DNA from: Desulfobacula sp.
GTDB taxonomy: Bacteria; Desulfobacterota; Desulfobacteria; Desulfobacterales; Desulfobacteraceae
DNA length: 8,335 nucleotides
Direction: 5' to 3'
Assembly: GCA_027858355.1 (NCBI GenBank)
Contig: JAQICW010000672.1
Span: 1 to 8,335, forward strand
The translations under genes were made by a program, and so were the position numbers. The notes below the pieces were generated by a model. It saw only the letters and a program-made list of their open reading frames with translations. It had not been told where the DNA came from and made no database searches. Positions 1 to 6,300 of the stretch are shown in pieces (the stretch's first letter is position 1; each line of letters opens with the position of its first letter).

Positions 1-138
1 CAAACTCTGGACCGTGAAGTTTTCAAAACAATGCGGGATGAATTTTACCAATTAAGAGGGTGGGATCCCGAAACAGGATTTCCCAAGGCAGAAAAACTTC
101 ATGAACTCGGGCTTTCTGACCTGGGAGATGTGATGTAA
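1..138 (+). CDS. C-terminal end of an aldehyde:ferredoxin oxidoreductase family protein (partial)
   Basis: The frame is open from base 1 and ends at TAA 136-138, giving the last 45 residues of a protein whose start lies outside the window. The segment FYQLRGWDPETGFP followed by KLHELGL matches the C-terminal tail typical of tungsten-containing aldehyde:ferredoxin oxidoreductases (usual pattern Y-x-LRGWD...G-x-P...KL-x-ELGL). These enzymes oxidise aldehydes, or in related branches reduce activated acids, using a pterin-bound tungsten or molybdenum and a 4Fe-4S cluster. The catalytic part is not visible, so the substrate class is unknown. The second AOR gene in the window (4558-6267) ends differently, without the LRGWD tail, so the two belong to different branches rather than being a recent duplication. 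No clear terminator hairpin follows. Confidence 0.8.
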   Translation, partial: QTLDREVFKTMRDEFYQLRGWDPETGFPKAEKLHELGLSDLGDVM

Positions 139-167
139 GTCTTTGCCTTGCCTATCATCTTCAATAA

Positions 168-185
168 TTTCACCGTTCGGTTAAA
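168..185. promoter_or_regulatory. Palindromic operator 1 upstream of hipBA
   Basis: The 18-bp site TTTCACCGTTCGGTTAAA is an imperfect palindrome with arms TTTnACCG and CGGTnAAA around a 2-bp centre. It is the reverse-orientation copy of the two sites at 205-222 and 243-260. Three near-identical sites directly before a hipB-like gene suggest binding sites for the HipB repressor. The direct evidence is the repeat; the identity of the binding protein is inferred. Confidence 0.65.
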
Positions 186-189
186 AAGC

Positions 190-218
190 TTGACTATCAT
201 TTAATTTAACCGTACTGT
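190..218 (+). promoter_or_regulatory. Possible sigma-70 type promoter of hipBA
   Basis: TTGACT at 190-195 is a five-of-six match to a -35 box. A 17-bp spacer leads to TACTGT at 213-218, only a fair -10 box. The -35 lies between operators 1 and 2 and the -10 lies inside operator 2, so a repressor bound there would block RNA polymerase. Initiation would be near 225, leaving operator 3 in the leader. The weak -10 keeps this call tentative. Confidence 0.4.
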
Positions 219-222
219 GAAA
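205..222. promoter_or_regulatory. Palindromic operator 2 upstream of hipBA
   Basis: TTTAACCGTACTGTGAAA is the second copy of the TTTnACCG-NN-CGGTnAAA palindrome, with one arm mismatch (CTGT for CGGT). Its centre is 37 bp from operator 1 and 38 bp from operator 3. It overlaps the proposed -10 box, as expected of an autorepression site. Confidence 0.65.
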
Positions 223-242
223 TTAAATAACCAATCGTATTT

Positions 243-260
243 TTTAACCGTCCGGTGAAA
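243..260. promoter_or_regulatory. Palindromic operator 3 upstream of hipBA
   Basis: TTTAACCGTCCGGTGAAA is the third copy, with arms ACCG and CGGT intact. It contains the GTG at 255-257 that could be read as an early start codon for hipB. Its role as a DNA site argues that translation begins later, at ATG 273. Confidence 0.65.
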
Positions 261-272
261 TTAAGGCTTCAT

Positions 273-524
273 ATGAAAGAAAATATAGAATATCCATATC
301 GTGTTCGTTTAGTTAAATATCTTGGAAAAGCCATTCAAGACACCCGAAAGAAGAAAAAGATGAGGCAATCGGATTTAGCAGATATTACAGGGTCAAGTGT
401 GAAATTCATCAGTAATGTAGAAAGAGGGAAAGAAACAATACAGATGGACAAAGCGTTTGTGTTGCTTCGGGCTTTGGGCCTAAAACTATATGTAACACCA
501 GATCCGATTGAGAACGAGAAATGA
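273..524 (+). CDS. hipB: HipB-like antitoxin, Xre-family helix-turn-helix repressor
   Basis: This is an 83-residue DNA-binding protein. A Cro/C1-type helix-turn-helix covers roughly residues 12-70, with the recognisable run RQSDLADITGSSVKFISNVE and the later segment KAFVLLRALGLKL typical of HipB proteins. HipB antitoxins bind and neutralise the HipA kinase and repress their own operon. The start chosen is ATG 273, preceded by AAGG (263-266) at 6-nt spacing; a GTG at 255 would add six residues but lies inside an operator palindrome. The stop TGA overlaps the hipA start in ATGA at 521-524, the usual translationally coupled antitoxin-toxin order. The three upstream palindromes suggest autoregulation. 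The family assignment rests on the HTH plus the adjacent hipA and is firm. Confidence 0.9.
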   Translation: MKENIEYPYRVRLVKYLGKAIQDTRKKKKMRQSDLADITGSSVKFISNVERGKETIQMDKAFVLLRALGLKLYVTPDPIENEK

Positions 525-1774
525 AAGACCGGTTACAAATTATATGGAACAAACGATTGGTCGGCACATTGGATCGGCACAAAATGGGCAGAGTAGTATT
601 TCAATATACTCAAGATTGGATAGGAAAAGAATGTTCACCTGTTTCTCTTTCACTTCCTTGTAGAAAAGAAAAATTTGCTCCAGCTATCAGCACAACTTTT
701 TTTGAAAATCTTCTTCCGGAAAGTAACACAAGAACGGTGTTGGCTTTCCATCGCAGATTTGACAAAAAAGATACCTTTGCCTTTTTAGAAAATTTTGGAG
801 AAGATTGTGCGGGAGCACTTTCTATCATACCTGAAGATCAAGAACCTGATTTTACTCCTGGTCAATACGAAAACATTACCCAGGAATTGATAGAAACTCT
901 TGATAAAATAATGCTTGATCCGGGAAGATACAAATTATATCCGGAAATGAAACACGCTAAACTTTCTTTGGCAGGAGCACAAGACAAATTGCCGGTTTAT
1001 ATTAAATGGAATCAGTTTTATCTACCGAAAAATTCCGGCTCCGCTACTACGCATATCATTAAACCAATTAATGCCGGTTTCCCCGATATTCCAAGGAATG
1101 AAGCCTTTTGTATGGAATTGGCACAGAGATCAGGCTTTTTGATTCCTAATTCAAAAATCATGAAAATTGGTGGCCATGAACTGTTTGTAGTGGATCGATA
1201 TGACCGTCAGGAAATAAACAAAAAGATTGTTCGCATTCACCAGGAGGATTTTTGCCTGGCAATGGGGTATCCGTTTGAGCGAAAATACCAAGAGACTGGT
1301 GGTCCCGGATTTATAGAATGCAGAGAATTAATTGATGAATATTTGTCAAATCAAGGCGTAACCAATAGGCTCCTATTCATACGTATGATGGTTTTTAATT
1401 ATATTATTGGCAATCATGATGCCCATGGTAAAAACTTCTCTATTTTACACGACAAAGGCTTTGAATTAGCACCATTCTATGATTTGGTGTCCACTCAGAT
1501 TTATCCTTTGGACAATAAATTTGCCATGGCGATTGGCCAAACTTTCAGGCTCGATCGGATAAAAGAGCATTCCTTTAAACAATTTGCCAAGGACATGAAT
1601 GTTCGTCCAAAACTATTGACATCATTAATAAATGAAGTGTGCGAAGTTGTAAAAAATCAGTTGGATGGTCTAATAACAGAACATGATAAAAATTATGGTG
1701 AAGCAAAGATTTATAATGATTTAAATGAAATTATAAAATCAAATATCATTCAGTTGCAAAAATTTTTCAGGTAA
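521..1774 (+). CDS. hipA: HipA-like serine/threonine kinase toxin
   Basis: This 417-aa protein is close to the length of E. coli HipA (about 440 aa). HipA kinases phosphorylate glutamyl-tRNA synthetase or related targets, causing growth arrest and persistence; this one's target is unknown. The N-terminal coupling domain (about 1-105) contains FFENLLPE (60-67) and FAFLENFGEDCAGALS. The kinase core carries SLAGAQDK (149-156), where S149 corresponds to the autophosphorylated loop serine of E. coli HipA, then THIIKP with likely ATP-binding K181, VVDRYDR (223-229), H240-QED, the catalytic NHDAHGKN with D300, and the metal-binding FYD with D321. All expected active-site residues are present, so the toxin looks functional. 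It overlaps hipB by 4 bp. Base composition looks AT-rich compared with the AOR operon downstream, which fits an acquired module, although this was not measured. Confidence 0.93.
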   Translation: MKDRLQIIWNKRLVGTLDRHKMGRVVFQYTQDWIGKECSPVSLSLPCRKEKFAPAISTTFFENLLPESNTRTVLAFHRRFDKKDTFAFLENFGEDCAGALSIIPEDQEPDFTPGQYENITQELIETLDKIMLDPGRYKLYPEMKHAKLSLAGAQDKLPVYIKWNQFYLPKNSGSATTHIIKPINAGFPDIPRNEAFCMELAQRSGFLIPNSKIMKIGGHELFVVDRYDRQEINKKIVRIHQEDFCLAMGYPFERKYQETGGPGFIECRELIDEYLSNQGVTNRLLFIRMMVFNYIIGNHDAHGKNFSILHDKGFELAPFYDLVSTQIYPLDNKFAMAIGQTFRLDRIKEHSFKQFAKDMNVRPKLLTSLINEVCEVVKNQLDGLITEHDKNYGEAKIYNDLNEIIKSNIIQLQKFFR

Positions 1775-1813
1775 CCATTAACTATGTAAAGAACAAAAAC
1801 AGAAGGTGAAAAA

Positions 1814-4117
1814 TTGACCGAGTCCGGGAAAGAACATAAAAAGTCCTCTTCAAAATTTGACAATACAAAAAAATTATTGGCACAGAGTGAAGATCGATAC
1901 AATCGAATGATCGAGAATCTTAAAGATGAGTTTATGTTTTTTGCCCATGATACAAACAAGACATTTACCCGCCTGAGCCCTTCGGTAAAGAATATTTTAG
2001 GTTATACCCAGGAAGAATATAAAAAAAATATTGATGGGCTGTGGACTGATCATCCCGGGAATAAAAAAGCCCGCAAGCATACAGAATTGAGTATTCAGGG
2101 GATTCGACAGCCACCTTATGAAGTCGATGTTTTTCATAAAGACGGAGCTTCGCGAAGACTGGTGGTTATTGAGACACCGATTTTTGATGAAAATGATCAG
2201 GTAATATTTGTGGAAGGGATGGCAAGGGATATTACTCAAAAACGCAAGGTGGAAGAAACACTTGAAAAGTATCGCGAGCATTTAGAAGAATTGGTGGAAC
2301 AAAGAACGATTGAACTTAGAAATTCCCAGCAGCGCTTACAGGAAATCATCGATTTTCTTCCTGATCCTACATATGTTGTGAATAATGACAAAATTATCAT
2401 TGCATGGAATAATGCCCTGGAGGAGATGTTGGATGTTACTAAAGACAAAGCAATGGGAAAACAATTTTATGAATTAATTAAGCCTTTTTACAATGATGAT
2501 GTCCCTTTGCTTATAGATCTTATAGAATTGGACTCTAAAAATCCGATACTCAGAAATTTTAAAATTACCAAAGAGGGAAAACTGCTGTTTTCAGAAAGAT
2601 TTATTCCAGCGATGAACTCTGGGAAAGGAGGATCTGTATGGATCACAGCAACTCCGATTTTAAATCGGGAAGGTGTACCCGTTGGTGCAATTGAGTCAAT
2701 CCGCGATGTTACCCATATAAAAAATGTTGAAAGAAGAGTCATCGAAAGTGAGCGCAAGCTGTCTACCTTGATGAATAATCTGCCTGGCGTGGCCTATCGA
2801 TTGTTTAAAAAGAAAAACTGGGAGGTGGAATTTGTCAGTAATGGAAGCAGTCTTGTAACCGGGTATGAGCCCTCTTTTTTTATTGGGAAAGGTCTTAAGG
2901 AATTTAAGGAATTGATCCATCCAGATGATATAGATAGAGTTGCCACCGAGATGTTTAATTCAATCACTAAAAGAAGAGAACCGTCCCAGACTGAATATCG
3001 CATTATCAATTCCCTTGGTGAAACAAAATGGGTCTTTGATAAAGCAGAAGGTGTTCTTTTTGATGATGACAGGCTTGTGGCCATAGAAGGGTTTATTACT
3101 GATTTTACAGGTTTTAAACAGATGGAGCAAAAACTCAGACATGAAAATCTGTATCTTCGATCAACCATTAAAGATCGATATAAATTTGACAATATCATCG
3201 GAAACTGCCAGGCAATGCAGGACGTGTATGAGCTTATACTAAAGGCTGCCGGAACCGATGACAGTGTGTTTATATATGGCGAATCCGGAACGGGAAAAGA
3301 GTTGGTGGCACAGGCCATTCACAATGCGTCAAATCGAAGTGATGGTAAGTGTGTTGTCGTTAATTGTGCCGCCATTCCTGAAACGCTCATAGAAAATGAG
3401 TTTTTTGGTTCAAAAAAGGGCGCATTCACAGGTTCAAATATTGATAAGCCAGGTTACCTTGATATGGCTGATGGAGGCACCCTGTTTCTCGATGAGCTTG
3501 GCGAAGTCAGCTTAGCACTGCAAGTAAAGCTTTTACGGGCAATTGAAGGGGGCGGATACTCACCGGTTGGAAGTACGAAGGTAAAGAAACCCGATTTAAG
3601 AATTCTTGCAGCTTCCAATAAAGACTTGATAGGGCTTGTAAAAAAAGGGCGCATCAGGGATGACTTTTTTTTCAGAATTCATGTCTTACCCATTCATCTG
3701 CCGCCGTTAAAGGAACGAGGCGATGATATTTTTCTTATCATCGACCATTTTTTCAAATCCTATGGCAAGGACAATGCTATAAAGCCATTGGCTCCCAAAG
3801 ATCTCATAACACTGAAAAATTATCATTGGCCCGGTAATATCCGTGAACTACAGAATGTTCTTCGAAGGTACATCACCCTTCAGAATCTTGATTTTCTAGA
3901 GGTCTCGAACAACAAGGATTTAACAGAGGATAATTTCAAGCATGGGAATTCTACTGATAAAATAATCCTTTTAAAAAATGCTGTGGGTGATTTTGAGAAG
4001 GACCACATTCAGGATATTCTAAATCAAAACCATTGGCATAAAGGTAAAAGCTCCAAACTTTTGGGCATCTCCAGAAAAACACTTTTCAGGAAAATGAAAA
4101 CATATGGGTTAATATAG
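1814..4117 (+). CDS. PAS-domain sigma-54-dependent transcriptional activator
   Basis: This is a 767-aa enhancer-binding protein. Three PAS sensor domains are visible at about 25-142, 172-303 and 312-437, with a likely coiled coil (143-178) between the first two. The AAA+ sigma-54 interaction domain (about 458-690) has Walker A GESGTGKE (489-496), the sigma-54 contact loop GAFTGS (536-541; the usual form is GAFTGA), Walker B GGTLFLDE (554-561), an arginine-finger region RIRDDFFFRI and WPGNIRELQN (672-681). A Fis-type helix-turn-helix ends the protein (about 725-765). No membrane segment and no receiver domain are seen, so it probably senses a cytoplasmic ligand or redox state directly. The start is TTG 1814, preceded by AGGTG at 5-nt spacing; an in-frame TAA at 1787-1789 rules out an earlier start. 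It begins 39 bp after hipA and lies directly upstream of a sigma-54 promoter, so the AOR operon is its likely target. Confidence 0.92.
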   Translation: MTESGKEHKKSSSKFDNTKKLLAQSEDRYNRMIENLKDEFMFFAHDTNKTFTRLSPSVKNILGYTQEEYKKNIDGLWTDHPGNKKARKHTELSIQGIRQPPYEVDVFHKDGASRRLVVIETPIFDENDQVIFVEGMARDITQKRKVEETLEKYREHLEELVEQRTIELRNSQQRLQEIIDFLPDPTYVVNNDKIIIAWNNALEEMLDVTKDKAMGKQFYELIKPFYNDDVPLLIDLIELDSKNPILRNFKITKEGKLLFSERFIPAMNSGKGGSVWITATPILNREGVPVGAIESIRDVTHIKNVERRVIESERKLSTLMNNLPGVAYRLFKKKNWEVEFVSNGSSLVTGYEPSFFIGKGLKEFKELIHPDDIDRVATEMFNSITKRREPSQTEYRIINSLGETKWVFDKAEGVLFDDDRLVAIEGFITDFTGFKQMEQKLRHENLYLRSTIKDRYKFDNIIGNCQAMQDVYELILKAAGTDDSVFIYGESGTGKELVAQAIHNASNRSDGKCVVVNCAAIPETLIENEFFGSKKGAFTGSNIDKPGYLDMADGGTLFLDELGEVSLALQVKLLRAIEGGGYSPVGSTKVKKPDLRILAASNKDLIGLVKKGRIRDDFFFRIHVLPIHLPPLKERGDDIFLIIDHFFKSYGKDNAIKPLAPKDLITLKNYHWPGNIRELQNVLRRYITLQNLDFLEVSNNKDLTEDNFKHGNSTDKIILLKNAVGDFEKDHIQDILNQNHWHKGKSSKLLGISRKTLFRKMKTYGLI

Positions 4118-4124
4118 GCCTGTT

Positions 4125-4144
4125 ATGGGTCTTTTTTGACCCAT
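4125..4144. promoter_or_regulatory. Candidate activator binding site 1 (inverted repeat)
   Basis: ATGGGTC and GACCCAT form a perfect 7-bp inverted repeat around six T residues. A second site with the same GGGnC-N6-GACCC layout lies at 4194-4209. The two are centred about 166 and 99 bp upstream of the -24 element of the sigma-54 promoter, the usual range for enhancer sites of Fis-type activators. The site begins 8 bp after the activator stop codon. It is not a classic terminator because no T-run follows the stem. Binding by the adjacent activator is inferred. Confidence 0.55.
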
Positions 4145-4193
4145 CGTCGCAAACCTTTCACGCCAAGTCTTTTGACGATAAAAACTTATTTTA

Positions 4194-4209
4194 GGGACAT
4201 TTTTGACCC
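4194..4209. promoter_or_regulatory. Candidate activator binding site 2 (inverted repeat)
   Basis: GGGACATTTTTGACCC repeats site 1 with one arm mismatch and the same 6-bp spacer. The shared stretch TTTTTGACCCA makes the two copies clearly related. The centres are 67 bp apart. Paired enhancer sites allow cooperative binding and oligomer assembly in this activator class; that this is their role here is inference. Confidence 0.5.
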
Positions 4210-4299
4210 AAAAATTTTAATACCGCCATCTATGTTTCTTTCTTGTATATTATAGATAACTCTTTGAAAACAAAATAGTTTTTTATAAAGGTTTCGCTC

Positions 4300-4315
4300 C
4301 GGCACAATTGTTGCT
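4300..4315 (+). promoter_or_regulatory. Sigma-54 (-24/-12) promoter of the AOR operon
   Basis: The sequence CGGCACAATTGTTGCT closely fits the sigma-54 consensus TGGCAC-N5-TTGCW, with the essential GG (4301-4302) and GC (4313-4314) exactly 10 nt apart; only the first consensus base differs. Transcription would start near 4326, leaving a leader of about 230 nt before the AOR start at 4558. A sigma-54 activator gene directly upstream and paired repeats between the two support the call. Confidence 0.75.
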
Positions 4316-4326
4316 ACTTTCTTAAA

Positions 4327-4345
4327 AAGATTAAAAAATAATCTT
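4327..4345 (+). other. AT-rich stem-loop at the predicted 5' end of the operon transcript
   Basis: AAGATTA, five A residues and TAATCTT form a perfect 7-bp inverted repeat at about +2 to +20 of the transcript predicted from the sigma-54 promoter. A hairpin at the extreme 5' end can protect mRNA from decay, or the DNA palindrome could be a protein site. Only the inverted repeat is seen directly. Confidence 0.4.
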
Positions 4346-4428
4346 CCCATCGTGTTTTGTGTTTTATTGATATGAGTATAAGAGAAAAAAACAGAAAAAT
4401 ATCTGTAATGGTAACCTTAGTTTATAAA

Positions 4429-4448
4429 CCGGTTGCCCAGGCAACCGG
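4429..4448 (+). other. GC-rich stem-loop in the AOR leader
   Basis: CCGGTTGC and GCAACCGG form a perfect 8-bp stem with a CCAG loop, standing out in an AT-rich leader. It lies about 105 nt into the predicted leader and 110 nt before the AOR start. No T-run follows, so an intrinsic terminator is unlikely. It could be part of a folded regulatory leader, but no known riboswitch consensus was recognised. Confidence 0.45.
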
Positions 4449-4467
4449 GTAAGAATATTCACCTGTT

Positions 4468-4501
4468 AATTTTTAATGGACACCTTGAATTTTTATGGGA
4501 C
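4468..4501. repeat. Two tandem 14-bp repeats with a 20-bp period in the AOR leader
   Basis: AATTTTTAATGGAC (4468-4481) and AATTTTTATGGGAC (4488-4501) match at 12 of 14 positions and are exactly 20 bp apart. The inverted pair TGGACA (4477-4482) and TGTCCA (4505-4510) brackets the second copy. Spacing of about two helical turns suits a regulator bound on one DNA face. Some transposon ends also carry such repeats, so an insertion relic is an alternative. The function is unknown. Confidence 0.35.
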
Positions 4502-4557
4502 GGATGTCCAATACAAGTTACAGCAAATTTTAAAACTTAATACTTAGGAGGACCAAC

Positions 4558-6267
4558 GTGTTTAAATTACTCAGGATAGATTTGGATGAACAAAGCTTTC
4601 TGTTTGAAGAATTGTCTTCAGAATACGCAAAACTGGGCGGCAGAGCCTTGACTTCGCAGATTATCAATAAAGAAGTGCCACCCACGGTGGATGCGTTAGA
4701 TCCTCAAAATAAATTGATATTTGCAGCTGGAATTTTGGCAGGGACCAGTTTTCCTAACAGCGGAAGGTTATCGGTGGGCGCCAAAAGCCCTTTAACCGGA
4801 GGGATCAAAGAAGCCAATTCCGGTGGGAACGCTGCCCAAAAACTGCCAAAGCTGGGAATTCAAGCAGTTGTTCTTGAAGGGTGTGCCAATAGCTTGACCA
4901 CCTTGAAAATTGATAGTAACGGCGTATCGTTTATAGAGGCTGATCCTATAAAAGGATTGGGCAACTATCAAATCATTGAAGATTTGAAAAAAGAGCATGG
5001 TGACTAAGTTTCCATTATTTCCATCGGGCCGGCCGGGGAAAGTAAATTAAAAGCGGCTTCCATAGCGGTAACATCTCCTGATTTTCACATCAGGATGGCG
5101 GCAAGAGGCGGTTTAGGCGCAGTGATGGGGTCAAAAAATATCAAGGCCATTGTCATTGACGACCAGGGTGGAAAAAAAGTTGAAATCCAGGACAAGGAAA
5201 TATTTAAAACTGCGGCTTTAAAGTTTACAAAAGGCGTACTGGCCCATCCGTTGATCGAGGGGCTGAAATTCCTTGGAACACCGCTTCTGGTCAACATGAT
5301 CAATGGGCTGGGGTGTATGCCGACCCGTAATTATTCCATCGGTCAATTTGACAAAGCCCAGCAAATTTCCGGTGAGCATATTGCCGAATTAATGGCAAAA
5401 CGTCCCAATTCCATTGCTGACCATAAATGCATGTCCGGTTGTATTATCGGTTGTTCAAACGTATTTACCGACGAAAACGGTGAAATCATTGTCTCAGGGC
5501 TTGAATATGAATCCATTGTTTTAACCGGATCTAATTGCATGATCGATGACATTGATATTATTGCCAAAATTAATCGGGCCTGTAATGACATTGGTGTGGA
5601 TACCATGGATGTAGGGGCTGCCATTGCCCTTGCCATGGAAGGGGGTATCCTTGCCATGGGGGATGGAAATGCAGCCTTAGCACTGGTGAATGAAATCAGG
5701 GAAGGCTCTGAAAACGGTATTATGATTGGCAATGGTTGTAAGATCACGGGTGAAAACCTAGGGTCAAAACGCATCCCCCATGTAAAAGGCCAGAGCATGG
5801 CTGCCTATGATCCCAGAGGGTTGAAAGGAACTGGTACCACCTATGCTACATCGGCCATGGGCGCTGACCATACCGTTGGAAATGCCATTCCCAATCCCTT
5901 GTCGCAATATGATCCTGCATCACCCGATGGACAGGGGGAAATGTCATCTTTTCTTCAAATTTATCATGCTGCCATAGACAGCCTTGGTCTTTGTCTTTTT
6001 GCCTCGCTGCCTGCCCTTGATTTCCCCGATCTTCAGGGTCATATGGTTCAGGGTGTAGCAGCAATGGTTGGTGAAACCCTTGATAAGGATTACATCAAGC
6101 AATTAGGCATCACTACGCTGAAAGCGGAGAAGGAGTTTAATCTCCGGGCTGGATTTACAAAAGAAGATGATCGTCTGCCGCAATTTTTCAAGGAAGAGCC
6201 TTTGTTGCCTTCAGGAAATGTTTTTGATGTATCAGATGAAGATCTTGACAAAGTGAATGCTTTCTAA
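4558..6267 (+). pseudogene. Aldehyde:ferredoxin oxidoreductase gene interrupted by an in-frame TAA
   Basis: Codons 1-149 (4558-5004) and 151-569 are in the same frame, separated only by TAA at 5005-5007, and together make a full-length AOR of about 569 residues. Start is GTG 4558 after AGGAGG (4546-4551), spacing 6. Family motifs before the stop: LGGRALTSQ, SGRLSVGAKSPLTGG, EANSGG. After it: SIGPAGES, RMAARGGLGAVMGSKN (pterin-cofactor binding), DPRGLKGTGTTYATSAMGAD. Likely 4Fe-4S ligands are C291, C295, C299 (CX3CX3C; P. furiosus AOR has CX2CX3C) and C479. AORs oxidise aldehydes to acids in the cytoplasm, passing electrons to ferredoxin. Homology resumes immediately after the stop without a frameshift. 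ATG 5095 gives an open 390-codon frame but lacks a good ribosome site and starts mid-domain. A recent nonsense mutation, a sequencing error or readthrough could explain it. Confidence 0.85.
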
Positions 6268-6300
6268 ATTAGACTTCTAAATTTGATGAGGAGAAGATAT

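Larger units (their letters stand above)
4118..4557. other. 440-bp intergenic regulatory region
   Basis: No convincing gene lies here. In order it holds two GGGnC-N6-GACCC repeats, the sigma-54 promoter, a stem-loop at the predicted transcript start, a GC-rich stem-loop, a 20-bp-period tandem repeat, and the AOR ribosome site AGGAGG at 4546-4551. This layout of distal paired sites, then a -24/-12 promoter, then a long leader is that of an enhancer-driven sigma-54 operon. Confidence 0.7.

Noticed and set aside
255..272. GTG 255 as the hipB start
   Set aside because: It lies within the third operator palindrome; ATG 273 has AAGG at good spacing and gives the normal HipB length.
2794..3318. Minus-strand open frame of 174 codons
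   Set aside because: It is entirely antisense to the PAS and AAA+ coding region and shows no recognisable domain.
4125..4144. Intrinsic terminator of the activator gene
   Set aside because: The T residues are in the loop, not after the stem, and the motif recurs 67 bp downstream, which fits a protein site better.
5005..5007. Selenocysteine or pyrrolysine recoding at the AOR stop
   Set aside because: The codon is TAA, not TGA or TAG, and the position is not a cysteine or known catalytic site in the family.
5343..5798. Minus-strand open frame of 151 codons
   Set aside because: It is antisense to the conserved AOR sequence; the composition reflects that gene's codon pattern.
5095..6267. A separate 390-aa gene starting at ATG 5095
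   Set aside because: The ATG is inside the conserved RMAARGGLGAVMGSKN motif and has no good ribosome site; AOR homology extends upstream in the same frame to the TAA.
6283..6300. TTG 6283 or ATG 6286 as the aminotransferase start
   Set aside because: The best ribosome site, AGGAGA at 6289-6294, lies downstream of these codons and serves ATG 6301.
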